Source: Amblyornis subalaris
Lineage: Eukaryota; Chordata; Aves; Passeriformes; Ptilonorhynchidae
Assembly: GCA_018881555.1 (NCBI GenBank)
Contig: JACAXG010000108.1
Location: 1-64,000 of the forward strand
Direction of reading: 5' to 3'
Length of the DNA stretch: 64,000 nt
Shown: in pieces, positions 14,001-29,000 of the stretch
How positions within the stretch are numbered: the stretch's first letter is position 1
Layout of the letters: each line of letters begins with the position of its first letter
Notes under the pieces: model-generated
The model's database searches: none
What the model saw: only the letters and a program-made list of their open reading frames with translations
Told to the model about the DNA's origin: nothing
Position numbers and translations under genes: made by a program

Positions 14001-17000
14001 AAGGTCTAGAGATGATTTACAATTCTAGTTTCTCCATTATTGCCAAGTTTGGAAGAGGAAGCCCTTTACCTCTGTCTCTCCTGGTTTCCTCTTGTTTTTC
14101 TTTTTCTCCTTTCCCGAGGCTGGAGTTTTGACAGCTGTACTATGTCCTGGAATGCCAGGCACTAGAACTTTGGTGTCCGAGTTCACAACAGGTGTCTTTA
14201 CCTAGTACACAGAGAAAACCACATCTGCATGAATTGCTAATACCTTGAGCTTTGTTCCGACTTAAAATATGGATTTTACTTTGATTTTATCCTCTCACAT
14301 ATATGGTAAAACCAGCCTGACACCACCCATTTTCTTGACATAAACATTAGGCAAATCCACCTGTGCTAATAGTCAGCCCCATAAACCACATGCAGATTAA
14401 TTCAGCATCCACTGGAAGGCAATAACTGATCACGAAAACCAGCAAAATATAACAGCAAAAGGTGGTCTCTATTCACTTCAATCCCAACTCTTTTGTTCTA
14501 GGGATTGCTCAGGCACAGAGCTCAGTTGTCTGAATTAGGCTGTGAACACGGTGACAAATAGAGCACCCTCAGGTTATACCAAACAAGCTAAGTTATCATC
14601 TTCAACGAACACCAAGGAGATGGAATTTTGTATTTAATAACCAGATGCTCCCCTGACCCAGAGAGGATGTAAGGAACTATGCCACTTCCAGAGTATCAAA
14701 AATGCTACCTGCTACTTCCACAACACTCCTTTAACCATAGCACTTCTGTCCAGGTCTTTTTTTTGAAGTACCTCTGAAGCGACAGAAGTATAATCTACTA
14801 CAGTGAGCAAAGCAACTTCCAATTTCAAAAAAATTTATTTTCTGCATGAAGACTTTTACCACAGAACATCAATGGTGAAAAAATACTATCCCCTTTACTC
14901 ACTGCACTCATCACTGACCTTCTCCCCACATGGCATGCTCAGACAGCCAAGAGAAATGCGTCCTCACTGGAATTCAGCAACAAGCGAAACCAAGATGGGT
15001 ATCATCACTGCATGCCAGGGAGGCCCTACACCCCTCCCTGCAGCTCAGCTCTGCTACCCACCAGCTCCAGGACCTAGGAATCGGCACAAAACCCTGCCTG
15101 GCTGATAGAGCACCAGATCTGATAGGTAACTTTAGGGTCGGAAAAACGGCACTGTCTGCTCACTTCACCGATACTACAAGAATTTCAAATCTTCAAAGCC
15201 TTGAATATGCATAATGATTAAGAACTTCACAACCTGTCTCTAAACACCATGGGGATCCTGCATGAGAGAAAACAGTGGCAAGTGGCCTCAGTGGACACTG
15301 CTGCCATGTAAGTGCCACATTCCCAGGTCCCTGTGAGTAGGAACACATGAAGGCCACATCAAGAAAGAGCCAAAAGGACTTGCCCCTTAAGGTTCCACTA
15401 CATTTTATTTAGACTCTGAAACAGTCATCCCACCTTCACCTCAAACNATCAGGGTCAAAGAGGCCGTACAAACCAACAGACTCTAAGAGAAGGAGTGATC
15501 TCAGGCAGAAAAGCCCCACCAATCAGTCCTGTCTCTCAAGCAGACCTGCTGAGAACAGAGCTTGCCATGAGATACAGCAGGGTCACTGTGTGCTCTCGCA
15601 CATGCCAGGACACAGAGCAGCCATGAAGATCTCTTTACCCACACCTGCCTGAGTGCTACAGACATCTGTAGCTACCTCTGCAGCTCTGAACAGGTCCATC
15701 CAGAAATCCAATCTCATTTCAAGAGAGCAGTGAATTCTACCATTTCTGAAATTAAACCAGAGAAGCAATAAAATCACATTTCATGCAAAGCTCACCTTTG
15801 TTAGAGCAGCATCTGTTTTAAGTGACAACACTTTCTGGATGTCCCGTACCAAACATATGTGGGATTCACTGGTGTTCACAGACTAGGAGGACAGGAACAA
15901 AAACAGTTAATATATTTGACATTCACACCTGTGATTCATTATGCTACTGAAAGATGAGAACAAATTCCAACAGTATAAATTAGAATGAACTTTTTTTTCA
16001 CTCTAGAGCAGCAGGCCTCTGCATATCTGCCTTTTGTTACCAGATCTCTATACTGTCCAAAGAATTTCACACAGGTAAACTGAAACAGTATTAAAACCAG
16101 TTTCAATGGCCTTACTCAGCAACAGCTGAAATGGCAAGAAACAGTCAGCAATGATGCCAACCTGTACTCAAATTGAAAAAATGGATGCATACAAATCACC
16201 TTTCCAAACAGCTCTGGGGCAACAGTCACAGCTCTCAAAACAAGGGCAAGGAATATGTTTTGTATGTATTGTTATACAATTGCAAAAAAGTAAAACTAAA
16301 AATAACAAAAATAAAAATTTCTCCAACTGAGAGCAGTATGCAGTCAATATTACAGAATCCAAAGCCTCTCTGGGAAGTTTTACATACCACTTTCTCTATG
16401 ATGGGCTGTAAGGTGTTTCCATACACCAGCAGCAGAGACTGTTTGTCTGTGCAAAACGCAGCTGCTAGAATAGGGACCGGTTTCGGTGTGGAGTCCCCAT
16501 CATCCCCAGGCGTTGCTATCTGGATAGTACAGTTGGATGTTAAGGGTTTTTTGCAATAACTGGGGGGGAAAAAAAAAGAAATTAAAAGATTCCAAGAGGT
16601 TTAGCTTGAGCACTTCAATATCTTGCATATCTAAGCACCCTTCATTAGCAGGTCCTCAGCAAATTCAGCCATTTTACACCTTTTACAGATGGCTAAGAGG
16701 CACAGACACACAAAATCTGGGTTAAAGCCACACTTAATACTGAAGTGCAACACAGTACCCCAACACATGAGTTCTCCAAAAATGTGTCCAGGAACCCAAG
16801 ACAAAGAACCAGCTGGAACCTGGTTCATGAGCATATACAAGAGCTTAAAGGTAGTAGCATAACAAAACTGAACTCTGCCTTACAGTAATCCCAGACCTTT
16901 CCCAAAGACACCCTCAAGACGAATCCTAACTTACCCATTTAAGATATGTTCAAATAAATGCAACTGCCCATCTCTGCACACAACTGCTAACTTCACAGGC

Positions 17001-20000
17001 TGAAAGAAGGCACAGTAAGAGTTTCATTAGATCAAATGTAAACCATCCTGGAAGCACAGGGCATCAAGAGACAGCTGCATGGCTACAATTTGACTTTTTT
17101 CAGTATTTACGCACATTAAACTAAATCTGTAAAGAAGATCAAAGACATAACTCAGGAACATTCAGTACAACTGTTAGGAGATTAAAAAGATAACTCACAA
17201 CTGTACTTTACTGTATCACTAGTAACACATCCCAAGTTAAACAATTAGCACAGTAGCAGACACATGTCTAGAGGCACAGGTCTGCAAAGGCACTGACACT
17301 GTGAATATGCTTAGAGGAAAGAAACTGAGATGACTCCTCCATGAAACTAAATGACCAAGGTACATTACAGAATACCCTCCAATACATGCAGGAAGAGGGA
17401 ACAACTGGAAACATTAGAAAAATATAGCATGAAATACTGCTTTGAGAAAAGGAATTTAAAGGCAGCGGGAGAAAAATGTTTTAAATAATTCCAGTTTGTG
17501 AACATGTTTCACATTCACACATTTTCATAAGACAACTACTTCGAAAGACTTGTGCTTGTTAAAATTGAGAGACTTGGCAAATGCACACTGCTACTTTAAC
17601 TCATTCAAGGGTAGTTAATTCCAAATGCAGTTACACTGCCAAAACCACGTGAAACCAGAAAAAACCAGGACCATACCCAAACCAGATTTTTAGAAATAAT
17701 TTCTTTTGTGTTTTTTTGCTGCCAAGTTGTAAGAACCATTTTGNTTACTATCTTGTTCTAAATAGGAAACTATTAACACTTCTGCCATCATGAACAAAAT
17801 TTCAGAAAAAAACCACTGAATTTGCACTTAGTAGCTTTGAAAAGGAGTCTCTCAAACTACCAGCTTTACATATGCACTTGTAATAGATATCCTTACACCC
17901 ATGAATTGGCATTTAGATCTCATCTCCGCATAACAGAACCCAAATACAAACCAAGCTTCTTTCTTTACCCACTTAAAAGGAAACTGATGTGGTAACTGAA
18001 ATTGTTGAACTTATTTGGTTACAAACTATTGATCCTACCTCTTCTTTGACTTCTGACACAGTCAGGTCAACAAAAGTTGGTTCATCTGTTACTGTGAAAG
18101 ACATCACAGCATTCTTTTCTTTCCTATCTGATCTGATTTGCCTGAAAGACACAAAAAGTACACATTATTTACCACACCACAAACAGCACCCTCTGCACCA
18201 CAGAAGCATGACAAAGCCTATAAATCACTCGCAACTGTGGTGGTATCTACCACATCTGAAAGTACCATGCTGACATTTCAGTGTTCAGTTTAGAAAATGT
18301 TCTAACTTCCAAGTGCAAAGTAACTCCAAAGTGAAACTGGGCAGGAAAATTTCATTTATAAGAAACATTATAATAAGTGCAAAGAACAAGGAAGTTTATT
18401 GCACAGTATGTTTTGGCACACACTTGCAATACAAATGGCAACTGGAAGCATGCTCAGACACAGCCAAGGAAAATCTCGTCTTCACTCAACAATCAGTGAG
18501 TCGAAACCACCAATAAAGAGATCATCACTGCATTCTTCCAGAGTGCCCCTTCTGCTTCACCTTGTTTAACCACAGACCTCAGAACATACTTGATGAGTCT
18601 ATGCTCAATACTGATCACAATCACAAATTATGAAAAGCTTACATACCATACACTCAATAAGCGGTCGTGTACAGCTCCAGACAAGAAATAAAGTCCTGTA
18701 ATTCCATCAAAAGGTTTACTTTCATTCATAGGTTTCACTGTGGTAAACATTAATGATGATACTGATGTAGCATGGCCTGTGAAATGCTAGAAGAAAAACC
18801 AGGATCTTTGCATGGTTGTCATACACAGTCATATGGCAAATACCAAAACATTAGTTAACAAAAAATATTAGGAAAGATTCAAGTGTTACTACATCAACCA
18901 GGACAACTCAGTGGTTGTCAACTTCCTTGCATTTCTATATGTCAAGGAAGTTTTTCTGACCTGACAGATATTTATTAGCATTTTAGAAGGTAAATGGGGA
19001 ATCAAAGGCAAATCCACTGGGACTAAATTCATGCAAAAGAAATCACATCCACCTATACTGGTGTTACTGTTACTATCACAAAGTACTTCCCTCTGCCCCC
19101 CCAGTTTTACACTTGAACATTTCCAATGGAACTAGACTCACACTTTCATTCTCAATTTTAACAATGGATGCACATATGTGCTGACACACTAAACTTGTGC
19201 AACACAGCACCCCCAGATGCCCCAAAAATTGGTTCTTCAATCTACTTTTCCAAATAGTGGTTTTGGTCGTTACAGAATGCAGACATACATGGTAGCTGCC
19301 ATGTGCCAGCAAGCCCACCGTAACAGCACATGTGTACACACTCACCTGACAGCAAGTACCAAGAGATTCAGAGTCTATCCCTGTCCTGTCTGCTAGCAGG
19401 CAGGAGAACATGGCTGCATTCACAGATCAGCTAAAGCATGGCCACTTGTACACACTCACCTGACAGCAAGTACCAGGAGATTCACAGACTATCCCTGTCC
19501 TGTCTGCTAGCAGGCTAGAGAACACGGCTGCATTCACAGATCAGCTAAGGCATGGCCATTTGCTCAATGTCTGACACCTGCTCAGGGAACAATAAGGAGT
19601 TGCTCCTACGCCTTCCAACTCTTTCAACAGCAAAACTGATAATGCCACCAGTTACATGAAGTTTAGCAAGGAAACTTGAAGGCTTTGTGGAGGGACTCAT
19701 GTTAAAACCCATGCCAGCAGTAACTGATACGGTGGTGAACTGAGTTCTCCTGCCAGATGAGTATCAGACAGGGATCATCAGTCAAAAAGAACAGCATCCA
19801 TCTTTCTCCTACAGGCTTGAGAAAGGGTGCTGACAGCATGNTCAGAAACAAAAATTTAATGTCCTCATTCAATTCTCAGAAAGTTGAAACCACAGTTCAG
19901 GGTATCATCACAGCAAAAATGTCCAGCAATCCCAAAACTGCCAATTGTCTCCTCACACACAGTGAAACTTTCAGCTGTCCAATCAGGAAACACTAGATAT

Positions 20001-23000
20001 GTAATGTCACCAATTAAGAAGGGTATTTTTTCGCATCTAGTTTAACAGAGGTACAAAAGTACTTACTCTGTAGACTTCTTTGGTCTCCAAGTCCCACAGT
20101 TTTATAGTTCTACCAGCTGACAGCAGCATTTTCCCATCTGGACTGATGCATAGACAGGNGACACTGCTATTGTCGCCTTTCCACTTACTAGAATTTGGAT
20201 GGAGAGTTTTTGTACAGAAGGAGAAAGATGGAGAAATAGAAAAAACAATATTCATTAGGATGATCTCAAAACCACCATGACGGAAAATTTAAGGCAAAAT
20301 TCAAAACCCAGTAACTTAAGTACTCAAAGATGAGGTCAAAGATATTCTGCTTCTGCACTTTGCCTTCAAATTAGTTTACAAAAAAAACACAACTCAAAAA
20401 CATGAAGCTATTTAAAACTGAATTGTTGCCTTCTTTTTTAATATTTGCTTATTCTGTTCAGAATTCCTCTCAAAGTTTCCTACTTCTGAAAATAGGGCAA
20501 GAAGAGCCATACCATTTTCAAGACATCTCTTTCCACCATAATTCAAAAATCTTACAACAACCTATTCAGAAAGGCTTTCTCAACACTAAAATTCAGAGTT
20601 TCAAAGCCCATTCAGTTACTGGCCCTCCCTTCCAAGTCTGTGAATGTCACTGACCATAATAAACTTCACCTTAATGGTCTATGGTTCAAAGCGCTACTTA
20701 AAAATACAAAAAGAAAAAAACCAAAGATGCTGTCATGAAAAGCGTGAATGTGCTTTGAAGGAATATTGATACTATGTGTTTCTCACAGGACAAAATTGCA
20801 AGGAAAACATTAACACAAAGCTTTTACAGTTAGGAAGTAGCCCACAACACACCACATTCTGCTTGTAAACAGCTGTTCTGGAAATACTNTGAAATAACTT
20901 TGACATACCCAAGCAACACCTCTCCTGTTTTCTAAAACAGAGATCATTTACTGTATCACTTTTGATAGAAGCTGAAAATCTTACAGCCCACAAACTTGAC
21001 AAACAACATTACACCTTACAGAGAGTATGACAAGATATTGTATTCTCTCGCAAAGAAAAGGTAATGACTAAGAACTTCAAACCATTTAATAATGTAAACC
21101 AAGAAGGTTATTTTTAAACGTACTAAAAAGACAAGTCTAAATCAAACCGTAGAATATAAGATACAGCAAAAATCCCCTGGTTTTCACTTTGGATACTCTA
21201 TATAATTTTTACAGGAAAGAGTTTTAAACAGGATCTCATAAAGGATATGTCCAGAATGCCTCTAAGCAGTCAAGAGTACTTAAGACATGAAAAACCTACA
21301 GAGAGACAAGAAGCCATGCAGAATGTTTCAGTCTACCTCTCTACACCACCTTGTCTTGCCTCCTCAGAGATTCTCTCTTCCCCAACAGCTCATCCCTCTG
21401 CTAGAGGTTTCATGTGTGCTGCACACATCTCCTGAAGTGGCCCTATGGAGTATTCCTACAGTAGTTAAGAAAGTCAAGCCTGAAGCTACGTGGTTTCAAT
21501 TCCCTGTCTAGCAGTCCATAACTCTATAGCAACATGTTTAGAAGCCTGCAAATAATAATAAAAAAAAAATGTAATGCCACTTTTCTACCCCAGGAGCAAC
21601 TATCCTGATTTTCTCTGTGGGTTACACAAATACTAATTTTCAGGTCCTGGCAGGTGTTAAAGAATGCAAGCACTCTCACATGTACACTGGGTGTGAGCAA
21701 TTATTGTGGATAATTTGTTCCTTCTGGTAGGTAGAAGTTTAAGAGAACTGATTTCTTCTACTCTTTCCAACTTCAGTTACCTGAGGTATGACTCATAACA
21801 CTACCACAAAAGATTTTCAGATAAAAAACATGATGTTACATTGCGCGTGTACTTTCAANCTATACATTCTGGGAATGATTTTCTGTTGTCATCTCCAAAA
21901 TGAAAGAACACAATGTCTCAAATTACGATTTCATAACCACAGCCCCCCCACTCCACAGTCCCTGGTATGGCACGGGGCAGAGGGAAACATCCAAGAAGTA
22001 CAATAGCAAAAATTCTCACTTCTCCTGAGAAAGCGGCACGTCTGCGATCCATCTCAAATACTTGTACCTGAACACACACACTATGGGATACAAACAGGGT
22101 GAATTAGATGTCCATGGACAGCTTCAGAGCTTTGATCTCANTGGGCTCACTGAACAACAGTGCGACGCCTTGCAACACAAGGACCTTTAGGAAGGCACTT
22201 CACCAACGACAGGCCAGGAGGGCAAAAAGAAGAGGAGTTCCTCCACATAAAAGCATAGCATGAATGCATGGAACCTTCCTTTGAAACAGGCAAAGGGACA
22301 GAACCTAGACACGCACAGAAGGAGAATCCAGGAAATAACAGNGAAGGTTATACAACAAACCCACCTGGAAACCATTCCCAAGCACTGAAAGGTCAAAGTG
22401 TCTGAGCACATCCAGCATAGATTTACAAATGGCAAATCATGTCTAACCAACCCAATTTGCCTTCTTAATGAGACAACTGCCTTGGTTGATGAGAACCACA
22501 TTTAACTTGACTTCAGCAATGCTTTTGACAATGTCTCATATAGTATCCTTGCAGCCAAATTGGAGATATATAGCCTGAAGGGATGGACTCTACGGAGATT
22601 AAAATCTGGCTGCATCATTGAGTACAAATAGTTGCGACCATTGGTATGAAGCTGGTGGCCAGTTACTGGTGTCACTCCCTAAGGACATCTCCATACTGCT
22701 TAATATCCTCCGTAACTGCCCNGCTCCTCATTAATGATCTCAAAACAGGACAGAACGCACACAACTTCACACTCACTACCAAATTAGGGAGAGCAGCTGA
22801 TATCCTGGAGGGCAGGGCTGCTACTCAGGGGCATCTCAGCNGGCCTGAGAAGAAACAGGCTGTCAGAATCTCAAAGCTTAAGAGGAAAATGTAAAGTCCT
22901 GCAGGTGAGATGGAAAAATTCCAGCACAGGTTGGGGACAAATGGCTAGAAAGTAGCTTTGCAAAAAAGAGACCTGCAGTCCTCACAGTAAAGTTGAACAT

Positions 23001-26000
23001 GAGCAAGCAGGGAGTCCTTGCACTAGCCAGAGTGCCGTCAGCAGATCAAGGAATGTGACTCCTCCACTCTGTGCAACTCTTGAAACTGCACCTGAGCACT
23101 ACAGTCTGGGACAGTACAACAAAGTCACTGACATGGTAGAGTAAATCCAGTGGAGGGCCACAAAGGCAGCTTAGGGAGTAGAGCACATAATGGAAGAGGG
23201 AAAGGTGACGGAACTGGGTTCAATTCTAATGGAGAAGGCTAGAGGAAGATTTTACAGCAATCTTCTGCTACTTTACATAGGGTTTCCGTGTAATACAATC
23301 TAAGGATGCATCCCTTTTCTAGGGACATCAAAGAGGCTACTGACAATGGGCTGCCTGCAGCNTCCATGTCCACCTTAACAAAACCAAGAGTGTTGCAGTA
23401 ATAACACAACAGTGGTAAATGTCACAAAAAAGAAACAACATCAAGGGAAGGATCAATGGGCCATCACACAGTAGGCTTTTACTGAAGAAAGATAATCAGG
23501 ATTGTTAGTAGAAATCTTGGTTTCTTCTTTAAAGTTTAAAAACAATTTGACTGTATTACAAAACATAATAAACGCCTACACCAGACATTTTGTTACTCTG
23601 CACTAAGCTCAATTTTGCTCAACAGTACTTTTAACAGTAGCAGCCTGCTCAGACAGCCAAGTGGAACTGTCCCCACTGTGTATCAGTAGTGAGCGAAACC
23701 AAGTGGGTTATCATCACAGCAAGGCCCTTTGAACAAAGCTGGGTACATGTAGCAGGTTTCACTGGAATGAGGTCTTCCAGTATCTGCTCAAGGATTTTTT
23801 CTAGAATTTAGATTTTTCAGCATTTAGTGGGACTTTTAGTCTTTCAGTCTCACTAAAAGTTGGCATGGAGGGAACCAAACCCCTCTCAGCACAGTTTTGT
23901 CTAGTCTTTCCAATACACAGAGGAAGATACCCAACTATGACAATTATTCTTTCATCCCTTAATAAAACCACTTCCAATCTCAGAAAAATAATAGCCAACA
24001 GTCAATTCTGTACAGTGGGCATGAAGCCTGGAAAGCAGAGTGCAGCATTTCCAAAACCTGCAAGGGAGAAAACACACAAAAGCAAGCACGAAAAAATTTA
24101 ACCACAAAGCGGCATTACTCACCACTTTACTTTGCAAGTCTGTGTGTTCCATTCCACAATGTGTTTGTCGTCTGAACAGCTATACAAGCAGCAGTTGTCT
24201 TGATGCCATCTCACACAGTTTACTCTACTGTCGTGACCACCATCCTACAAAAGGTAACAGAGGGTCAACTCACTGAAGTTGTCTTGACTTCCGAGTCTTT
24301 CCCACACCAACAATGTGAACAAGATGCTCTTTCAAGAACTAAATTCAAATCATTGCCAACTTGAAGAGAGCGTGTAGTTTTAAAGAACATATATATATAC
24401 AGTTAAATAAAGACATTTTATATTTTGATACATACACGTAAGTATTTTGGCTTGGCTTATTCAGCCCAGAGAAGAGAAGACTGAGGGGAGACCTCATTGT
24501 TGNCTACAGCTTCCTCACAAGTGGAAGTGGAGGGGCAGGCACTGCTCTCTTCTCTCTGGTGGACAGTGACAGAACCCAAGGGAATGGCATGAAGCTGTGT
24601 TGGGAGGGAGGGAGTTAGGTTGGATATNAGGAAGAGGTTCTTCACCCAGAGGGCACAGCCTCCCCAGGGAAGTGGTCACAGCCCCAAGCCTGCCAGATTT
24701 CAAGAAGCATTTGGACCATGCCCTCAGGCACGCAGTATGATTACTGAGGCTGTCCTGTGCAGGGCCACATGGAAGCCTAGAAGATAAGGGGCTAACGTGT
24801 ATGTCTCAAACACTGATAGCCAGATAGCCACGGAATAGACCAAGGATTGTTGGTAAGAACACACTGTGAGAAAGAACAGGATGTGGCTCGAGGAGGAGGC
24901 CATGTGAAGGTAGGACAGCATTTTTCTGGTACAAACATCCTTGCTCTGGGTCCTGGTGATCAGTCCAACACAGCACAGTGCAAGTGTGGGAAGGAGTCAA
25001 GAAGCAGGCCTGGACTGTTGACCAAGGCACACCCAGTACAGGGAGATCAAGACCAAAGACCCCCAAANCCCTCCAACCCATTTCCAGAAAGGTCTAGAAC
25101 AAACTGGACATGGTAAATAACTTACATAGAAAGCCAGAAACTTCAGGGTGGGAAAAACTTGTCTATGAAAAGGTACCCCCACAAAGCCTGAGTGGCGCCC
25201 CTGGACACAGGACACCCCACCAGCTGGACTGATGCTGGAGCCAGGACTGGTGATTTTTCTTTCTCTCTTCTCTTTTACCCTACCACTTATTCCAAATCCA
25301 CTGCCGTGCATTTATAGTAGAAGACAAGTGACTAACTTACACCAATTTCCATGCCTAATTTCCATTACTAATACAACTTTGTAGTTTTTGTGGAGCCTCT
25401 GACTTTTATCATTCCTTTTTGACCACAAGCATCTGCACACTTGTATGTTCCCTTCCGTTTCAGGGTGGGATGTCACAGGAGAGGAACTGGGCTTTGATGA
25501 TCCCTTCCAACACAGGATATTCTATGATTCTATGATTTTTCTAGCACTTCAGAGTTTAAAAAAAAAATTGTCCTGCCTGCTATTTTTACACATACAGCCA
25601 AACAAGGCTAACAGTATGAAATCTGCTCAAAGGAAAGGCTAACACAGATGTCTTGCTGACAGTCATCTAAGTGTCTGCTTCCTTTAAGGGCACTCAGAGG
25701 TGAGTAGCCTTCCCTTTGTATCAGCATTCAAGAGCAGATTATCCTCAGATCAGAAGACCCTATAAGTGGTATCACTTAACAACCAAAACCTCTGCAGCTC
25801 CTAACATAACCCTGAATTAATTATGAAAATATTTAATGGAGTCTATTTCACTATTTGTATTGTAACAACCTGCTGAGACCACTCCCAAATGTATCACTGC
25901 AAATGAGCTTTGAGCAAGACAAACTATATTGCAGGAAGACATTCTGTGCAGTAAGGACANCTAAAAGTAACATCTCTTATTCTAACAGGAATAACCTTGT

Positions 26001-29000
26001 AATTCAAGCTATATGCAAAAAACAAAGTACTCATAACATCTGCTGCCCTCTATGAAGAGCAGCCAGTGTTTTCAAACCAACTGCAACTATAGTTTTCAAG
26101 CAGTTTTTCCATATAACAGAGCTGATGTTTGCTGGCTCCTGTCACTTGCACGCATCATAATTCTAAGAAGTCACTGCTTTCTCTAAATTCATATATGTTT
26201 ATCACCCTACCTACAACTTAGAATTTAGAAGCAGCAGTATGCCCAAATATCTCAAAAGTATTGCACAGTCATTCATACGGATTTATTTTGCTCATTATGT
26301 AACCCATGACTAAAACGGAGGTACTTGGGAGCAAGCGTCAACCGGCAAGNCAAAATGAAAGTCAGTGTGTATCATTCAAAAAAGACCATGTGCTGGACAG
26401 CTCAAAAGCTTCCACGATGGAGGTAATTCTACAGAGCAGTCCATCAGTGTGGCATCTTTCCAAGNACTGATGAGTTTTGCCCTTCTCTCCCACAATGCCA
26501 TGCAGGAACTGAGGGTATGACACTCCCACAGAGGATTTAACTGTCCAGTCAGGCATTTCATCATTACTGTTATCTTTAATGCAAAATAACAAATCCATAG
26601 NGAGTGTTAAGATATTGCACTAAGTTCAAAACCAAGATTTTTCAGCCTAAACTGACTGAAACCATCAGTGTTTGGTAGCATGTGATGAAGAGTGCATTAC
26701 TTACTAGCTTGCTCTGTAATTCTCCTTTTACTGTGCTGTACAACAAAATGCTACCAACTGCTGTACCAATAGCCAGGATATCTAACTGCTTGTCCACTTC
26801 TCCAACTTCAGACTTCCGTTTTTTCCTCTGGGGGCCATCCTGGAAAATCAAAAGAGAGAAACTGTGAAATAAATTAGTCTGACTGGCTAATCCCAGTGTT
26901 AAAGTAGANGGTGGAAAAAATTTAAGAGAAGTTCGAGACCCAGACAGGCAGGACAAACTCTGCTAAGACACAAAATGAAGACACTGAAGCATACAGAAGC
27001 CTAGAAACTCATCTTGTGCCTCCATGTACAAGGTAACAAAGTGCTATGAGTCACTTGGAAACACCTGGTGGAGGCCATTTTGCTACCCTACCAACCATAT
27101 GCATGAGGGNAAAAAATACATTTAAGTTTTTCACAAAGTTCCTGTCCCAGAGGCAGAAGCAAAGACTAACAATATCAGAATACTTCATCCACAAAATGGA
27201 AACACTTGATCAAGAATGATCAGTTTATTTTTTCTCAAAAGGTAATCAGAAGAGTCTTGGAAATCTGATGTATTCATAATGCTTCTTAAAAAGAAAGTGC
27301 TACCCCATTCCACATAGGGAAGTGACTAGGACTCAAAGCAAAGTGCTCTGCCCAAGTCCTGTTGTCTGTACCAGTGGTCCTCCTATGATTAGGCAATTCT
27401 TAAATCTTCACTGTCTTGCTCTGCAAGTGCTATCAGCCACTTCAAGGAGAGATTTCCACTTCATCTCTCTTAACGAAAAATATGAGAATGCATAACATCA
27501 CTGGAAAGGGGAGAAGGAATAAAACTGGTTCTTAAACATGTGAAACTAAAATAAAGAGGGCACTACATTTATTCTCACCNGGTTAATCACTAATTACACA
27601 CACAGAAATGAAAAAAAAAAATTAAAAACCTGAAAAGAAAAGTCACCAATGCTACCGATTAGTCTTTAAATTGGACCTTGGTACATNTCCTTACATTTGT
27701 TACATCACAGCAAAGCATTCTCTCCAATTTAAAAATTACACATACACTAATACTTCCTCTATACAACACATCCATTTGCACTGAGAAGCAGCCCAAAGAA
27801 GCCAAAGGAGACTGATAAAAGGTGAGCAACCAGCTCTGTTCAAGTTCCATGTGGTGTAGCTAATTTGTTTTACAACAGACATGACACAGTGAACACAAAT
27901 AATTTCTATTCAGGTCCAGAGATATAAAGACAATCAGGATTTGGTAGTTTTCACCACAAGTAAGGTGTAAAAGTTTCATAGTGAAAATAAATACTTTGGT
28001 CCTTTGAAGGGGGACTTTATGTTTCTTCTGTATTTAACACAGACATCACCTTCTGTAAAGAAAAGTGTTTTGGTTCAGGCCAAGAAATACCAAATTGCCA
28101 TACAGATAACTTTTACATCAAAAGCAGGCTTTTGAGAAAAGAGATTACACAAGGGTTTTTTGCAAGTATTTGTTCAGGCTTCATCTTTAGTATTTATAAA
28201 ACAGTACAAAAATAGGTGCTGAAAAACCATCAGTCGCAAAGCACAACCAAGTAAACCAAGCAGGTTTTAAGACCATATATGATGAAACATTACATTAGGA
28301 GATTTTTAGCAGCAATGACAACTAATCGAAACTGCTGTCTGACATGCAAAGACAAAGNCCACAGAGTGGAGATGCAAGTACAATTCATGTGTTTTCTGGT
28401 ACTTTTCCATCTCTTTATGTGGTTTTACACACCTCTCCTGCAAAGCAAAACCAAAATTTGTAAGATTTTATTTTCTTCTCCTGAATAAATCTTTCGACTG
28501 AATATTCTTCACCCTCCATTTCAGTTTTCTAGGCAAATTTCCTTCGAAGGACTCAAAGGTACAACAGAATTCCCACAAGTGCACAGTTAATTCCAGGGTT
28601 AAGAGAAAGCAAGAGGCAGTGAAGGTTCCTCCAGTTTTTTTCCACATGCATTTCTTTACTGACCAGCCCTTATCAGCAATATGAGTGGAGCACTTTGTCA
28701 GAAAGTTTTGCATGAAGAAATGCCAGTGGAAAATTAAGTCACTTGTTAAATGTTTGAGATAATTTGAAAAAACAATCTAAGAATTTAAAAAAAAAAAAAN
28801 AANAACCAAACTTCTCTACCCTGCATTACATTAGTACACAGAGAGACTGACAACTGCACTAAACATCCATGTGGGATTCACTTGTGGATCAGAGTCTTGA
28901 ACAGAAGAGCACCCTGTTGTCATGGACAGGACAGCNTAACTGTCAGTTTGCTTGTCATTTCATTTATTTTTCAGATTTATGGAAATTCAAGCTTATTTAG

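Noticed and set aside
14903..14915. TCATCAC at about 14908 as box C of a fourth snoRNA
   Set aside because: No box D complement within 60-100 nt in the right direction and no terminal stem.
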